Positions 6,927 to 14,853 of a stretch of DNA of 37,576 bases are shown here, one piece after another; the stretch's first letter is position 1; each line of letters starts with the position of its first letter. The notes below the pieces were generated by a model that saw nothing but the letters and a program-made list of their open reading frames with translations, ran no database searches and was not told the origin of the DNA. Source of the DNA: Megalodesulfovibrio gigas DSM 1382 = ATCC 19364 (lineage in GTDB: Bacteria; Desulfobacterota; Desulfovibrionia; Desulfovibrionales; Desulfovibrionaceae); contig NC_022444.1 of assembly GCF_000468495.1 (NCBI RefSeq), forward strand, positions 2,275,271 through 2,312,846. Direction: 5' to 3'. A program made the translations under genes and the position numbers.

Positions 6927-8072
6927 ATGCGAACTGGCATGGGTGTGAGTGTGCGAGTGGTGCGGGCGGTTCTGCTGCTCGGGGTGGCGCTTGGGTTGGC
7001 TTCGGGCTGCGCGCAAAGCCGCCCAGCAGCCTTGCACGGAGTGGCCAAGGGCTGGAGCGAGACCCTTCGGGCCTGTCAGCTCATTCCCGTATATCCATTA
7101 ACAGAAGACCTCCGCCCCGGCGATGTCTTCCTCGTGGAGACCACCGCACAGCATGTGCAGGAGGACTACCGCAGCGGGAAGCTCTCCTTCCTGCCGCTGG
7201 ATCAGCATGTCGTCCGGCTGGCCATGAATGCCACGATCTATCCGGATATGTATCGTGACCATTACTTCACCTGCGATTTCGGCAAAGCTCCACATAACCC
7301 CGCAGGCGCTGCCGCTGAAGGGAGCGAGGAAAAAACGCTCGCTGCCCCACGTGCCGCCTTCCCCATGTTCAGCTTCAGCGTTGACCGCGGTAGTGGGCTC
7401 GATCTGGCCTTGCCCATCCAGAGTGTTCCCCTGGCGTTTGGCCTCATGGGGTCCGACAACGCCACAGGGACAATCACCATCGACGATGCGTTCACCTATT
7501 TTGTGCAGGGCCAGGATTTGCTGGTCTTGCTGCGCAATTGGTACGACAGCAATCCAATAATCAAAGACATGTTCTGCAGGATGGCCAATTCTTCGAAAAA
7601 GCCGCTCTTCCTGCGTGTCATCAGCCGTGTGTATCTGGCCCGCAGCGTGCAGGTGGATCTGGTCAATACCGGGGAATCCGGCGGTGGCCTTGCGGCGGGC
7701 ACCGGCTTGCCCGCGCTGACAACCACCAGTGACTATTCAGGAAAAAACGCAGGCAAGGCGGCAGCAGAAGCGGCCAATTCCCTCAATGAGGAACTGGCCG
7801 GGGCCGGTACCGCCACTGAGGAGTCGGCCGGGGCCGGCACCACAACCCCGAAGCTGGGGGGGAATGTCAAATTTCTCTTCGCCTCGAACGGCCTGGTCAG
7901 CTTGCACCAGAAGTTCGACCGCCCGCTTGCTATCGGGTATCTTGGATTTGATGTCCCCCTGTGCAAGGACGGCAGCCTTGGCGTGCCCATCGGCACGTTC
8001 TCACAGTTGGAAGGACTGATTGATGCGCAGAATAACGCCACCGATGTGCTGTGCACAACGTGCCCGAAATGA
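6927..8072 (+). CDS. Lipoprotein of unknown function
   Basis: 381 residues. The N-terminus (to about residue 28) is a lipoprotein signal with a hydrophobic core and ASG before Cys28, so the mature protein should be lipid-anchored. An ATG 12 bp downstream of the chosen start would keep the signal. The body has no family I recognise. It is mostly polar, with a phrase PGDVFLVE often seen in proteins that parse paired values. A low-complexity stretch near 285-310 contains a repeated AGAGT motif followed by TEE or TTP, encoded by a short direct DNA repeat at 7796-7843. It follows the hydrolase remnant by 43 bp on the same strand, and the two may once have formed an operon. Confidence 0.7.
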   Translation: MRTGMGVSVRVVRAVLLLGVALGLASGCAQSRPAALHGVAKGWSETLRACQLIPVYPLTEDLRPGDVFLVETTAQHVQEDYRSGKLSFLPLDQHVVRLAMNATIYPDMYRDHYFTCDFGKAPHNPAGAAAEGSEEKTLAAPRAAFPMFSFSVDRGSGLDLALPIQSVPLAFGLMGSDNATGTITIDDAFTYFVQGQDLLVLLRNWYDSNPIIKDMFCRMANSSKKPLFLRVISRVYLARSVQVDLVNTGESGGGLAAGTGLPALTTTSDYSGKNAGKAAAEAANSLNEELAGAGTATEESAGAGTTTPKLGGNVKFLFASNGLVSLHQKFDRPLAIGYLGFDVPLCKDGSLGVPIGTFSQLEGLIDAQNNATDVLCTTCPK

Positions 8073-8448
8073 TCTGATACCACCAGCGTGCCCTGTGCAC
8101 ACTATGCGCAGCAGCACCCATACAAAAGGCGCATGATGTCGGGCGTCCCTGGAGCCGCGTGCTCCCGGGGCGCCTGGGCCAGTCCTGGGCCAGTCCTGGG
8201 CCAATCCCGGCCAGTCCCGGCCAGTCCCGGGTGAGGGCGTGGGGCGCAATGTTTCGCACCGGCGTCGGCGCGTCCTGCCATCCGGCGGCGGAAACTTGCT
8301 GCTGAAGTCACTAATCTTGTTTTATTGCAGGTGAATACGCAGATTTTGCGCGGGCGGTGATCAAATCGACTCATGGCTGCCATGCGCGTTGCATCCATGC
8401 CGTGCGCGGTGTATGGAGCATCGCATCAACCAGTCATACGAGGTGATC
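8073..8448. other. Intergenic region with tandem repeats
   Basis: 376 bp without a credible gene. It contains the short tandem repeats at 8173-8231 and ends in the AGGTGA ribosome-binding site (8441-8446) of the CoA-binding protein gene. A weak promoter-like pair (TTGCTG and TTTTAT, 18 bp apart) lies at about 8297-8326. No terminator is evident after the lipoprotein gene. Confidence 0.5.
8173..8231. repeat. Short tandem repeats, 11-bp then 10-bp units
   Basis: Three copies of CCTGGGCCAGT (8173-8183, 8184-8194 and 8195-8205, the last with one change) run into two copies of CCCGGCCAGT (8206-8215, 8216-8225) and a partial unit. The unit length shifts from 11 to 10 bp in the middle. The repeat looks like slippage-generated minisatellite DNA. 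Confidence 0.85.
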
Positions 8449-8880
8449 ATGCTGCAGGATTTGCGTGCCTTGACCGCGGCGATGCAGGCCGCCCGCACCA
8501 TTGCCGTCCTTGGCGCCAAGGACAAGCCCGGCGCTCCCGTGGACCGTGTGGGCCGGTATCTCATTGATGCCGGGTACACGGTCATTCCCGTGCACCCCAA
8601 ACGCAAGGACGTCTGGGGATTGCCCACATACGCCACCTTGGCGGACATAACGCAGTCAATTGATATCGTAAATCTTTTTCGTGCCCCGCAGTACTGCCCC
8701 GAGCACGCGCGCGAAGTGCTGGCCTTGGCCCAGCCGCCCAGGTGCTTCTGGATGCAGAGCGGCATTGCCAATGCAGAGGCCCGCACGTTGTTGGAGCCCA
8801 CGGGCATGCTGGTGGTGGAGGATCGCTGTCTGATGGTGGATCATCAGCAGCTCCTGGCCAATGCAGGGGCGGCAGCATGA
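8449..8880 (+). CDS. CoA-binding domain protein (YccU family)
   Basis: 143 residues forming a single Rossmann-type CoA-binding domain. It opens with the nucleotide-loop pattern TIAVLGAKDKPGAPVDRVG (about 17-35), then YTVIPVHP, and closes with VVEDRCLMVDH, as in stand-alone YccU-like proteins and the first domain of succinyl-CoA ligase alpha. There is no ligase histidine or second domain. The role of this family is not established. The ATG at 8449 has AGGTGA five bases upstream; the frame is open to 8389 but has no ribosome-binding site there. It is the first gene of a tight operon: its stop overlaps the next start (ATGA). Confidence 0.88.
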   Translation: MLQDLRALTAAMQAARTIAVLGAKDKPGAPVDRVGRYLIDAGYTVIPVHPKRKDVWGLPTYATLADITQSIDIVNLFRAPQYCPEHAREVLALAQPPRCFWMQSGIANAEARTLLEPTGMLVVEDRCLMVDHQQLLANAGAAA

Positions 8881-9347
8881 CCCCCTGGGACGCCGTGTTC
8901 GATTGCACCCGGTGCGGCATCTGCTGCCAGGGGGTGGGGGGAATCGTCCTGTCGGAAAAAGATCTTGCCCGCCTGGCCGAGCATCTGGCCATGCCACGCG
9001 ACGCCTTTTTGCAGGAATGGACCGAGCACCGCGGCCGGCTGCCCTCCCTGCGGGCCGGAGCGGATGGCTATTGCGTGTTCTTCACTGCCGGCCTGGGTTG
9101 CTCCGTGCATCCGGCCCGGCCGGATGTCTGCCGTGCCTGGCCGTTTTTTCGGGGCAATCTGGAGGACGCCGCCAGCTTTCAGATGGCCCGGGAGGATTGC
9201 CCCGGCATTGCCGATGGGCACCATGCCCGGTTCCGCGAGGCTGGCCTGGACTATCTGACCGCGCACAATCTGGCGGCGGATCAGGATGATGCACCCAATG
9301 CCCTGCGTGTGGCACACCTGTTGGCCTCTCGCTCGGAAAGGTCCTGA
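8877..9347 (+). CDS. YkgJ-family cysteine-cluster protein
   Basis: 156 residues. The N-terminal signature FDCTRCGICCQ gives C10, C13, C16 and C17. Further cysteines in GLGCSVHPARPDVCRAWPF and EDCPGI complete the Cys cluster typical of the YkgJ/UPF0153 family, thought to bind Zn or an Fe-S cluster. The function of the family is unknown. Some members sit beside genes for methyltransferases or flagella, but that is not the case here. It starts within the last codons of the CoA-binding protein gene and ends 5 bp before the J-domain gene, so all three are almost certainly translated from one mRNA. Confidence 0.88.
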   Translation: MTPWDAVFDCTRCGICCQGVGGIVLSEKDLARLAEHLAMPRDAFLQEWTEHRGRLPSLRAGADGYCVFFTAGLGCSVHPARPDVCRAWPFFRGNLEDAASFQMAREDCPGIADGHHARFREAGLDYLTAHNLAADQDDAPNALRVAHLLASRSERS

Positions 9348-9352
9348 GCCGC

Positions 9353-10201
9353 ATGCAACGCGCCGAAGGCTACCGCCTGTTGCGCCTGCCCGATGGTGCC
9401 AGTCTGGAAGAGGTCAAGGCGGCCTATCGCAAACTTGCCTTTGCCTTGCACCCGGACCTGAATCCAGGCAATCCGCATGCTGCCCGCCAGTTTCAGCGGC
9501 TCAACGAAGCCTATGTGCTGCTCAAGCAGTACCTGGAGCAGGACGAGGCCGCCGCAAAACGCAAGGCCCCGCCCTGGGAAAAGCCAAGCACCCCGCCGCC
9601 GGGTGCCCGGAGTGCCGAGCACGGCCGCCCCTGGGAAGAACCCCGCCAGCGCACCACGCCTCCCTCAAAAGAAGAGGTGTTGCAGGATATTCTTAAGGAT
9701 CCGTTTGCGCGTCAGGTGTTTGAAGACATTTATCGCGAGGCCAGGCAGGGCAGCCGGGCCGGCCCGTCCACCGCTGCGCCTCCCCCGCCAAAGGCGCCGA
9801 AGCCCTCCGCCACGACGAGCGCCAGACCCGGCGCAAGCGCTGCGAAGGCAGGCCCGGCCGCGGCCTCGGCCCGGGTCAAAAAAGCGCCCCGGACCATGCG
9901 CGTGGAATGGGGAGATAAAAAGCTGGATCTGGACCTCAGCGGCGGGCTGTGGAACGCGGCAAAGCACTGGGTGCGCGGCTGGCTGGACGATGAGCAGACC
10001 ATGCACCTGCCTGCGGTGCATCTGCGGCCCGGCACCAAGGTGCGGCTCACGGTACAGCAGGGGGTCACGGAAACGGCGCGCGCCGTGGAAGTGGTGTTGC
10101 CGTCGGATTTCGTGCTTGGCCGGCCCATTCGTCTCAAGGGGCTGGGCCGCAAGTTCGGTCCCCTCAAGGGCGACCTGTACCTGCGCATCCTGGCAAAATA
10201 G
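9353..10201 (+). CDS. J-domain (DnaJ-like) protein
   Basis: 282 residues. Residues 1-60 are a J domain with the HPD motif at 33-35, which stimulates Hsp70 ATPase. The middle (about 65-180) is a disordered stretch rich in Pro, Ala and Lys. The last 100 residues begin MRVEWGDKKLDLDLSGGLW and end GDLYLRILAK, resembling the final beta-sandwich of DnaJ/CbpA substrate-binding regions. The Gly/Phe linker and zinc fingers of true DnaJ are missing, so it is a specialised co-chaperone. It is the last gene of the operon. Its final 38 bp overlap, in antisense, the end of the histidine kinase gene. Confidence 0.85.
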   Translation: MQRAEGYRLLRLPDGASLEEVKAAYRKLAFALHPDLNPGNPHAARQFQRLNEAYVLLKQYLEQDEAAAKRKAPPWEKPSTPPPGARSAEHGRPWEEPRQRTTPPSKEEVLQDILKDPFARQVFEDIYREARQGSRAGPSTAAPPPPKAPKPSATTSARPGASAAKAGPAAASARVKKAPRTMRVEWGDKKLDLDLSGGLWNAAKHWVRGWLDDEQTMHLPAVHLRPGTKVRLTVQQGVTETARAVEVVLPSDFVLGRPIRLKGLGRKFGPLKGDLYLRILAK

Positions 10202-11777
10202 GCGTCACCTCCCCTGGCGTGCCTGGGGAGAAGTCCAGGTCGGCATGCCCGGGCAACTGCAGGGTGATGGTGGTGCCGGTTTCGTCCGAGGTTTTCATCT
10301 CAATGGTTCCGCCATGGGCCTGGACGGCCAGGGCCGCCGAATACGTACCCAGGCCGGTGCCGCCGGACTTGCCGGCGGTGACGTATTTCTCGAAGAACCG
10401 ATCCGCCACGCTTTCCGGGACCCGACCGCGATTGTGGATGCGCAGCGTCACGCCCGGAGGCTCGAGCGCGGTGTTGCGCTGGCCGGTCACGGCAATGCGT
10501 TCTCCCTCTGGCGAGGCCTCCAGGGCGTTCTTGATGAGATTCGCCAGGCAGGAATACAGCAGCGTCGGGTTTCCCGAAACAATCATGGCCCCAGGCGAGG
10601 GGTCATAGGCCTGCACCAGGGTGACATCTTTTAACGTGAACAAATCCAGCAGGTCTCGCTCCACCTGACGCACCAGTTCCACCAGGGCCACGGGCTCATG
10701 GTTGAGCAGAAATTCCCCGCGTTCCAGCTGGAAGAGCACCAGGGAGGTGTTGATCATTTCCAGCATGCGCCGGCCCGCGGCCCGGATGGCCTGCAGCATT
10801 TCGCGTTCCTGGGCCTCCAGCCGCGGCGATTGCAGCAGGAATTCCGGCAGGGCGATGATGCTGGTGAGGGGGCTTTTGAGGTCATGGCGCATGATGAGGT
10901 CCACATCCTGGCGCAGCCCCTCGGCCCGTTTGCGCTCCTGGATGTCTTCCACATAGCCCATGTACCCCGCGAATTCGCCGCGTTCGTCGTGCATGGCGCG
11001 CACGGTGCGCGAGGTCCAGAACTGGCTGCCGTCCTTGCGCTTCATCAGGCACTCGAAGCCGGCCACCCGGCCCAGCCGGCGGACCAGATCCAGCAGTTCC
11101 TCGCGCTGGGCAGGATCTGCGAAGCGTTCGTTGGACGAATTGTTGGTGGCGGCCAGCATGTCTTCCGGACAGTCATAGCCATACATCAGGGCATGGCGGG
11201 GGTTGATGCTCAGGTAGTTGCCGGCGAGATTCACGGAGTAGATGCCGATGGGCGCTTGTTCAAAGAGGGCGCGATATGCCTGCTCCGAGCGCTCCAGGGC
11301 GAGGGCGTGGGTCTTGAGGGCCGTGATGTCGTAGCCGAAGTGGAGCACCTTTTCCACCTGGCCCTGCGCGTTCTTGATGGGCACGCTGCGCACGGCCCAG
11401 GCCTTGCCGTTGGGGCCCAGGCGTTCGCACTGCTGGACTTCGCCGGTGGTCAGGGCCTCCTTGACACTGCAGACGGGGCAGGGGGCTTCCTCCCCCTGAA
11501 TGACGCGGAAGCACGGGTGCCCGGCCAGATTCTTGCGCGGCTGGCCGACCATCTCTTCGATGTTCTTGCTGACCCAGAGCAGGCGGTGGTCGCTGCCGAT
11601 GCACTCCAGCGCCACGCCTTGCAGATTGTCCAGAATGCTGTGGTACAGTTCTTCCTGGCCATCAACCAGTTGTTCCAGGACGCGACGAGCGGCCGTCTCT
11701 TCCTGCAGGCGGCAGGCAAGCGCGTCGAGTTCCCGCCGGCAGGCGTCAAGGCTGTCCGGCTGGAGAGATTGGGTCAT
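10164..11777 (-). CDS. Double-PAS sensor histidine kinase
   Basis: 537 residues, soluble. A short coiled coil (1-45) leads into PAS1 (about 45-155) and PAS2 (about 165-285, ending GYVEDIQERKRAE). The dimerisation helix has RHDLKSPLTS with H298. The ATPase domain has N413/N417 (NLIKNALEA), the variant HNRGRVPE in place of the usual DNG box, and GGTGLG at 472-477. PAS1 carries a cysteine group: C89, C100, C103 and C117. Such C-x10-C-x2-C patterns recur in deltaproteobacterial PAS domains and may bind metal or sense redox; this is not proven. No cognate regulator is adjacent. The mrr gene lies upstream on the same strand, 119 bp away. Confidence 0.92.
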   Translation of the reverse strand: MTQSLQPDSLDACRRELDALACRLQEETAARRVLEQLVDGQEELYHSILDNLQGVALECIGSDHRLLWVSKNIEEMVGQPRKNLAGHPCFRVIQGEEAPCPVCSVKEALTTGEVQQCERLGPNGKAWAVRSVPIKNAQGQVEKVLHFGYDITALKTHALALERSEQAYRALFEQAPIGIYSVNLAGNYLSINPRHALMYGYDCPEDMLAATNNSSNERFADPAQREELLDLVRRLGRVAGFECLMKRKDGSQFWTSRTVRAMHDERGEFAGYMGYVEDIQERKRAEGLRQDVDLIMRHDLKSPLTSIIALPEFLLQSPRLEAQEREMLQAIRAAGRRMLEMINTSLVLFQLERGEFLLNHEPVALVELVRQVERDLLDLFTLKDVTLVQAYDPSPGAMIVSGNPTLLYSCLANLIKNALEASPEGERIAVTGQRNTALEPPGVTLRIHNRGRVPESVADRFFEKYVTAGKSGGTGLGTYSAALAVQAHGGTIEMKTSDETGTTITLQLPGHADLDFSPGTPGEVTPILPGCAGTGRP

Positions 11778-11896
11778 GACATTCTCAGATGCTTGATGAA
11801 ATCAATATGGTGTGTCCGACAGGTCTTCATACGCCATTGGCGGCGCAATCGCAAGGGAAGGCAGATGAAGGAATGGAAAGGGTGGCGGCGAGCGGG

Positions 11897-12811
11897 CTAT
11901 TCCTGGTCAAAATAGTCCATGGCAATGCGTTTGATGGCGTACGTAGTATGCACCGCCACGCCTACATCGTATTGAATCATATACCGTGTGAGCGTCTGCC
12001 CATCAATGAGAATGATGCGATAGGGGATGGCTGCGACATATTCACGTGCATCTTTTGTGAAGGAAGAGGTGGTGAGGAAAATTCCTTTGCTGGAATGCCG
12101 ACCCATGAGAGCCCCCACAAACTTTTGAATCTCTGGGCGGCCTACGGTGGAATCCTGCCAGCGTTTGGCTTGGATATAGACTGTATCAAGGCCAAGCCGG
12201 TCTTCGTTTATCACTCCATCCACACCTCCGTCTCCAGTGGCGCCCAAGGTGCGGGCAGCGTCTGTATAGGAACCGCCATACCCCATTTTCAGCAGCAGAT
12301 CGATGACCAATCGCTCAAAAAACGCCGGGGAGGCTCGTCGCACCAGGGAAAGAAGCTCTCCCTGCAGGGCCTGTTCCAGGGTGGCATGACATTGTTCGAT
12401 TTGCGAAAACGGGTCGTCCATAGGACCATTGCCGCATGGAGACTCTTCGAGCAAAGGTCCCGTATAGGCGTCGGTTTGGTTTCCGGCATCTGCATCAAGT
12501 GATTGCAGCAGCTTGAGGTCAACGCGTGGCGGTGATGCCTGCAGCAGGGAGAGCCCTTTCGCGGTGATGGCGTATGCGCCGCGCGAAGGGTTGGCGATCA
12601 ACCCAAACCGCTTGAGGTAAGATTTTGCCCAGGCGAGGCGATTGGTAAAAATTTTTGCTTTGCCACTGGGCAACAGTTGTTGCTGCTCTTCCTCCGTGAG
12701 CCCAAACATGCGGGAAAGCGCTTGGTGCGTTTCGGCATTGTCATGCTCATTGCCGTCCGCAAGGTGTTGCAGCAGTGGGAGCATGGTGGCTTGAAAATCC
12801 GGAATTGGCAT
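11897..12811 (-). CDS. mrr: Mrr-type restriction endonuclease
   Basis: 304 residues. The N-terminal 90 residues are a winged-helix Mrr_N domain with the GLTEEEQQQLLPSGK pattern. The C-terminal half is a PD-(D/E)xK nuclease domain with E166, D198 (GDGGVDGVI) and Q214-x-K216 (VYIQAKRW), so the catalytic set is complete. Family members cleave DNA that carries foreign methylation. No methyltransferase or other defence gene is next to it, as expected for a stand-alone Type IV enzyme. By eye its G+C content is lower than that of its neighbours, which suggests acquisition by transfer. It has no strong ribosome-binding site. Confidence 0.92.
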   Translation of the reverse strand: MPIPDFQATMLPLLQHLADGNEHDNAETHQALSRMFGLTEEEQQQLLPSGKAKIFTNRLAWAKSYLKRFGLIANPSRGAYAITAKGLSLLQASPPRVDLKLLQSLDADAGNQTDAYTGPLLEESPCGNGPMDDPFSQIEQCHATLEQALQGELLSLVRRASPAFFERLVIDLLLKMGYGGSYTDAARTLGATGDGGVDGVINEDRLGLDTVYIQAKRWQDSTVGRPEIQKFVGALMGRHSSKGIFLTTSSFTKDAREYVAAIPYRIILIDGQTLTRYMIQYDVGVAVHTTYAIKRIAMDYFDQE

Positions 12812-12835
12812 TGCAACATCCTAGGCAAGTTGGAA

Positions 12836-12865
12836 AAGCCGGGACGAAAATTTTCGCCCCGGCTT
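12836..12865 (-). terminator. Terminator of gap
   Basis: Arms 12836-12850 and 12851-12865 form a 15-bp inverted repeat. The one mismatch in DNA becomes a G-U pair in the minus-strand transcript. Four U residues follow. It lies 25 bp after the gap stop codon and before mrr, so it should separate the two genes. Confidence 0.75.
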
Positions 12866-12890
12866 GATGATGTTTTCGCAAAAACGTCTT

Positions 12891-13892
12891 CTACAAAGAC
12901 GCCGCGACTTTTTTGATGAGTCGCAACAGCTGGTTGGTGAAGCCGGCTTCGTTGTCGTACCAGATGATGGTTTTGATCTGCGTGCCGCCTTTCACCGCGG
13001 TCAGTTCCGCATCCACCACGCCGCCGTAGATGGAGCCGATAAAGTCCACGCTCACCAGGGGTTCGGTGCAGTAGCCCAGGTTGCCCTGCATGGGGCCTTC
13101 GGAGGCGGCCTTGATCAGGGCATTCACCTCGTCCCGGGTGGTGGGCTTTTCCACTTCCACCACCAGATCCACCAGGGAGCCGTCTGCCGTGGGCACGCGG
13201 ATGGCCATGCCGTCCAGCTTGCCGTCCAGCTCGGGCAGCACCAGCCCCACGGCCTTGGCCGCGCCGGTGGTGGTGGGGATGAGGCTCATGCAGGCGGCGC
13301 GGGCCCGGCGCAGATCCGCATGGGAACCGTCCAGGATGCGCTGGCTCATGGTGTAGGAGTGCACGGTGGTCATCAGGCCGTGCTTGATGCCGAAGTTGTC
13401 GTTGAGCACTTTGGCCACCGGCGCCAGACAGTTGGTGGTGCAGGAGGCATTGGAGAGGATGTGGTGGGCGATGGGATCGTACAGGGAATCGTTGACGCCC
13501 ATGACCACGGTGAGGTCCACGCCCTTGCAGGGAGCCGAAACGATGACCTTGCGCGCGCCGCGTTCCAGGTGCTTCTGGGCGCTGGCGCGGTCCTTGACTT
13601 TGCCGGTGGTCTCGATGGCGATGTCGATGTTCAGGTCGGCCCAGGAGTATTCGTCGAGCTTGTCGCGGGTGATGCGGATGGTTTTGCCATTGACGACGAT
13701 GCCGGTGTCGTTGTGGCCCACCTCGCCCTTGAAGATCCCGTGGACGGAATCGTACTTGAAGAGATGCGCCAGGGAGGCGTTGTCCGAGCGGGCATTGACC
13801 GCAACAACGTCGATGTCAGTCGAGTCGGCCAGCAGGCGGACGAGGTAGCGGCCGATGCGGCCAAAGCCGTTCAGGGCGATCTTGGTGGCCAT
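12891..13892 (-). CDS. gap: Glyceraldehyde-3-phosphate dehydrogenase, phosphorylating
   Basis: 333 residues, the usual length. The NAD(P) fold starts with NGFGRIGR. The active site has C151 (SNASCTTNC) and H178 (TTVHSY), so it should interconvert glyceraldehyde-3-phosphate and 1,3-bisphosphoglycerate. The residues that set cofactor choice differ from strictly NAD-linked enzymes. The Asp that follows Asn in the second beta strand is Ala34 (VNARSDN), and the Leu-Pro pair before the conserved His is Gly189-Ser190 (LDGSH). Ala at the first site occurs in Bacillus GapB and Ser at the last occurs in chloroplast enzymes, both NADP-using. NADP or dual use is therefore likely, by inference. It is monocistronic, with its own promoter and terminator. 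Confidence 0.97.
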   Translation of the reverse strand: MATKIALNGFGRIGRYLVRLLADSTDIDVVAVNARSDNASLAHLFKYDSVHGIFKGEVGHNDTGIVVNGKTIRITRDKLDEYSWADLNIDIAIETTGKVKDRASAQKHLERGARKVIVSAPCKGVDLTVVMGVNDSLYDPIAHHILSNASCTTNCLAPVAKVLNDNFGIKHGLMTTVHSYTMSQRILDGSHADLRRARAACMSLIPTTTGAAKAVGLVLPELDGKLDGMAIRVPTADGSLVDLVVEVEKPTTRDEVNALIKAASEGPMQGNLGYCTEPLVSVDFIGSIYGGVVDAELTAVKGGTQIKTIIWYDNEAGFTNQLLRLIKKVAASL

Positions 13893-13958
13893 GCGAAATT
13901 CCCCTTTCTGTATGGAAGGTCCCGTTCGTTCGGGCTCGTCAGTCGAAAACAGGCTAAT

Positions 13959-13987
13959 TGTATAGTAGGACTAAGCAGTTGTGTCAA
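13959..13987 (-). promoter_or_regulatory. Strong sigma-70 promoter of gap, overlapping the surE stop
   Basis: On the minus strand TTGACA (13987-13982) and TATACA (13964-13959) are 17 bp apart, near consensus. The surE stop codon TGA (13986-13984) lies inside the -35 box. The leader would be about 60 nt. Confidence 0.85.
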
Positions 13988-14769
13988 CGTGGGCTGGCGT
14001 CCGTTTCGGGTGCGGCGACGATCATTCGGCGTTCCAGCAGGGCCAGGGTGTCGCGGTCTGTGAAGTCGAATTTCAAGGGCGTCAGGGTGATGTGGCCGGC
14101 GGTGAGCAGGGCGCGGTCCGTATCCGGAGAGAGTTTTTCCGGTGGAATTTCGCCGGTCAGCCAGTAGTAGGGGCGGCCGCGCGGGTCCAGGCGGTGCATG
14201 TAGGAGTCTTCCCACATCACGCGGGTGTGCCGGCACAGGATCAGCGGCTTGCACTCCGCCACGGGCAGATCGGGGAAGTTCAGGTTCAGCACGCACTTTG
14301 CCGGCAGGTCTCCCCAGGGCAGGGTGGGCAGCAGCCGCGCGGCATAGCGGCCCTGCTCGGTCAGGTCCACGGGATTGAAGCAGTCGTGGGAAAAGGCGAT
14401 GGCCGGGTAGCCCATGAAGGCCCCTTCCGTGGCCGCGGAGACGGTGCCGGAGTACAGCAGATCCACGCCCACGTTGGCCCCGGCGTTGATGCCGGAAACC
14501 ACCACATCAGGCGGCGGGTCCAGCAGGGCCGTCAGGGCCAGCTTGACGCAGTCGGTGGGCGTGCCGTACACGCCAAGCCCCTCGAAGCCGTCTTCCTTGA
14601 ACTCCTTCACCCGCAGGGGCAGGCTGATGGTGATGGCATGGCCCACGGCAGATTGTTCGGTCACGGGCGCCACCACTCGCACCTCATGCCCGGCCTCCCG
14701 GAAGGCGTGATACAGGGCGCGCAGGCCCACGGCCTGGATGCCGTCGTCATTGGTCAGCAGAATACGCAT
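13984..14769 (-). CDS. surE: 5'-nucleotidase SurE
   Basis: 261 residues, typical length. The opening [11 protein letters not shown] gives metal ligands D8 and D9; S40 and N95 ([10 protein letters not shown]) complete the site, and [11 protein letters not shown] is the family's hallmark. SurE hydrolyses nucleoside 5'- and 3'-monophosphates and short polyphosphate in the cytoplasm. I chose the ATG at 14769 with CAGGAG upstream. The reading frame stays open for 400 more codons, but that part is antisense to the neighbouring nuclease gene. It is divergent from the YhaM-like/tmk operon. In many bacteria surE neighbours pcm and rpoS, but not here. Confidence 0.97.
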   Translation of the reverse strand: MRILLTNDDGIQAVGLRALYHAFREAGHEVRVVAPVTEQSAVGHAITISLPLRVKEFKEDGFEGLGVYGTPTDCVKLALTALLDPPPDVVVSGINAGANVGVDLLYSGTVSAATEGAFMGYPAIAFSHDCFNPVDLTEQGRYAARLLPTLPWGDLPAKCVLNLNFPDLPVAECKPLILCRHTRVMWEDSYMHRLDPRGRPYYWLTGEIPPEKLSPDTDRALLTAGHITLTPLKFDFTDRDTLALLERRMIVAAPETDASPR

Positions 14770-14786
14770 GGGATGATTGCTCCTGT

Positions 14787-14808
14787 GCCCGTTGGCAGGC
14801 CGACGGGC
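14787..14808 (-). promoter_or_regulatory. Hairpin next to the surE ribosome-binding site
   Basis: Arms 14787-14796 and 14799-14808 pair over 10 bp with one G-U type mismatch and a very tight loop. The hairpin ends one base from the CAGGAGC site of surE. It could modulate translation or mark the transcript's 5' end. Confidence 0.4.
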
Positions 14809-14853
14809 GAGTGCCTGTTGACTTGAGGAACCACGCGATACATAGACAGCGGA

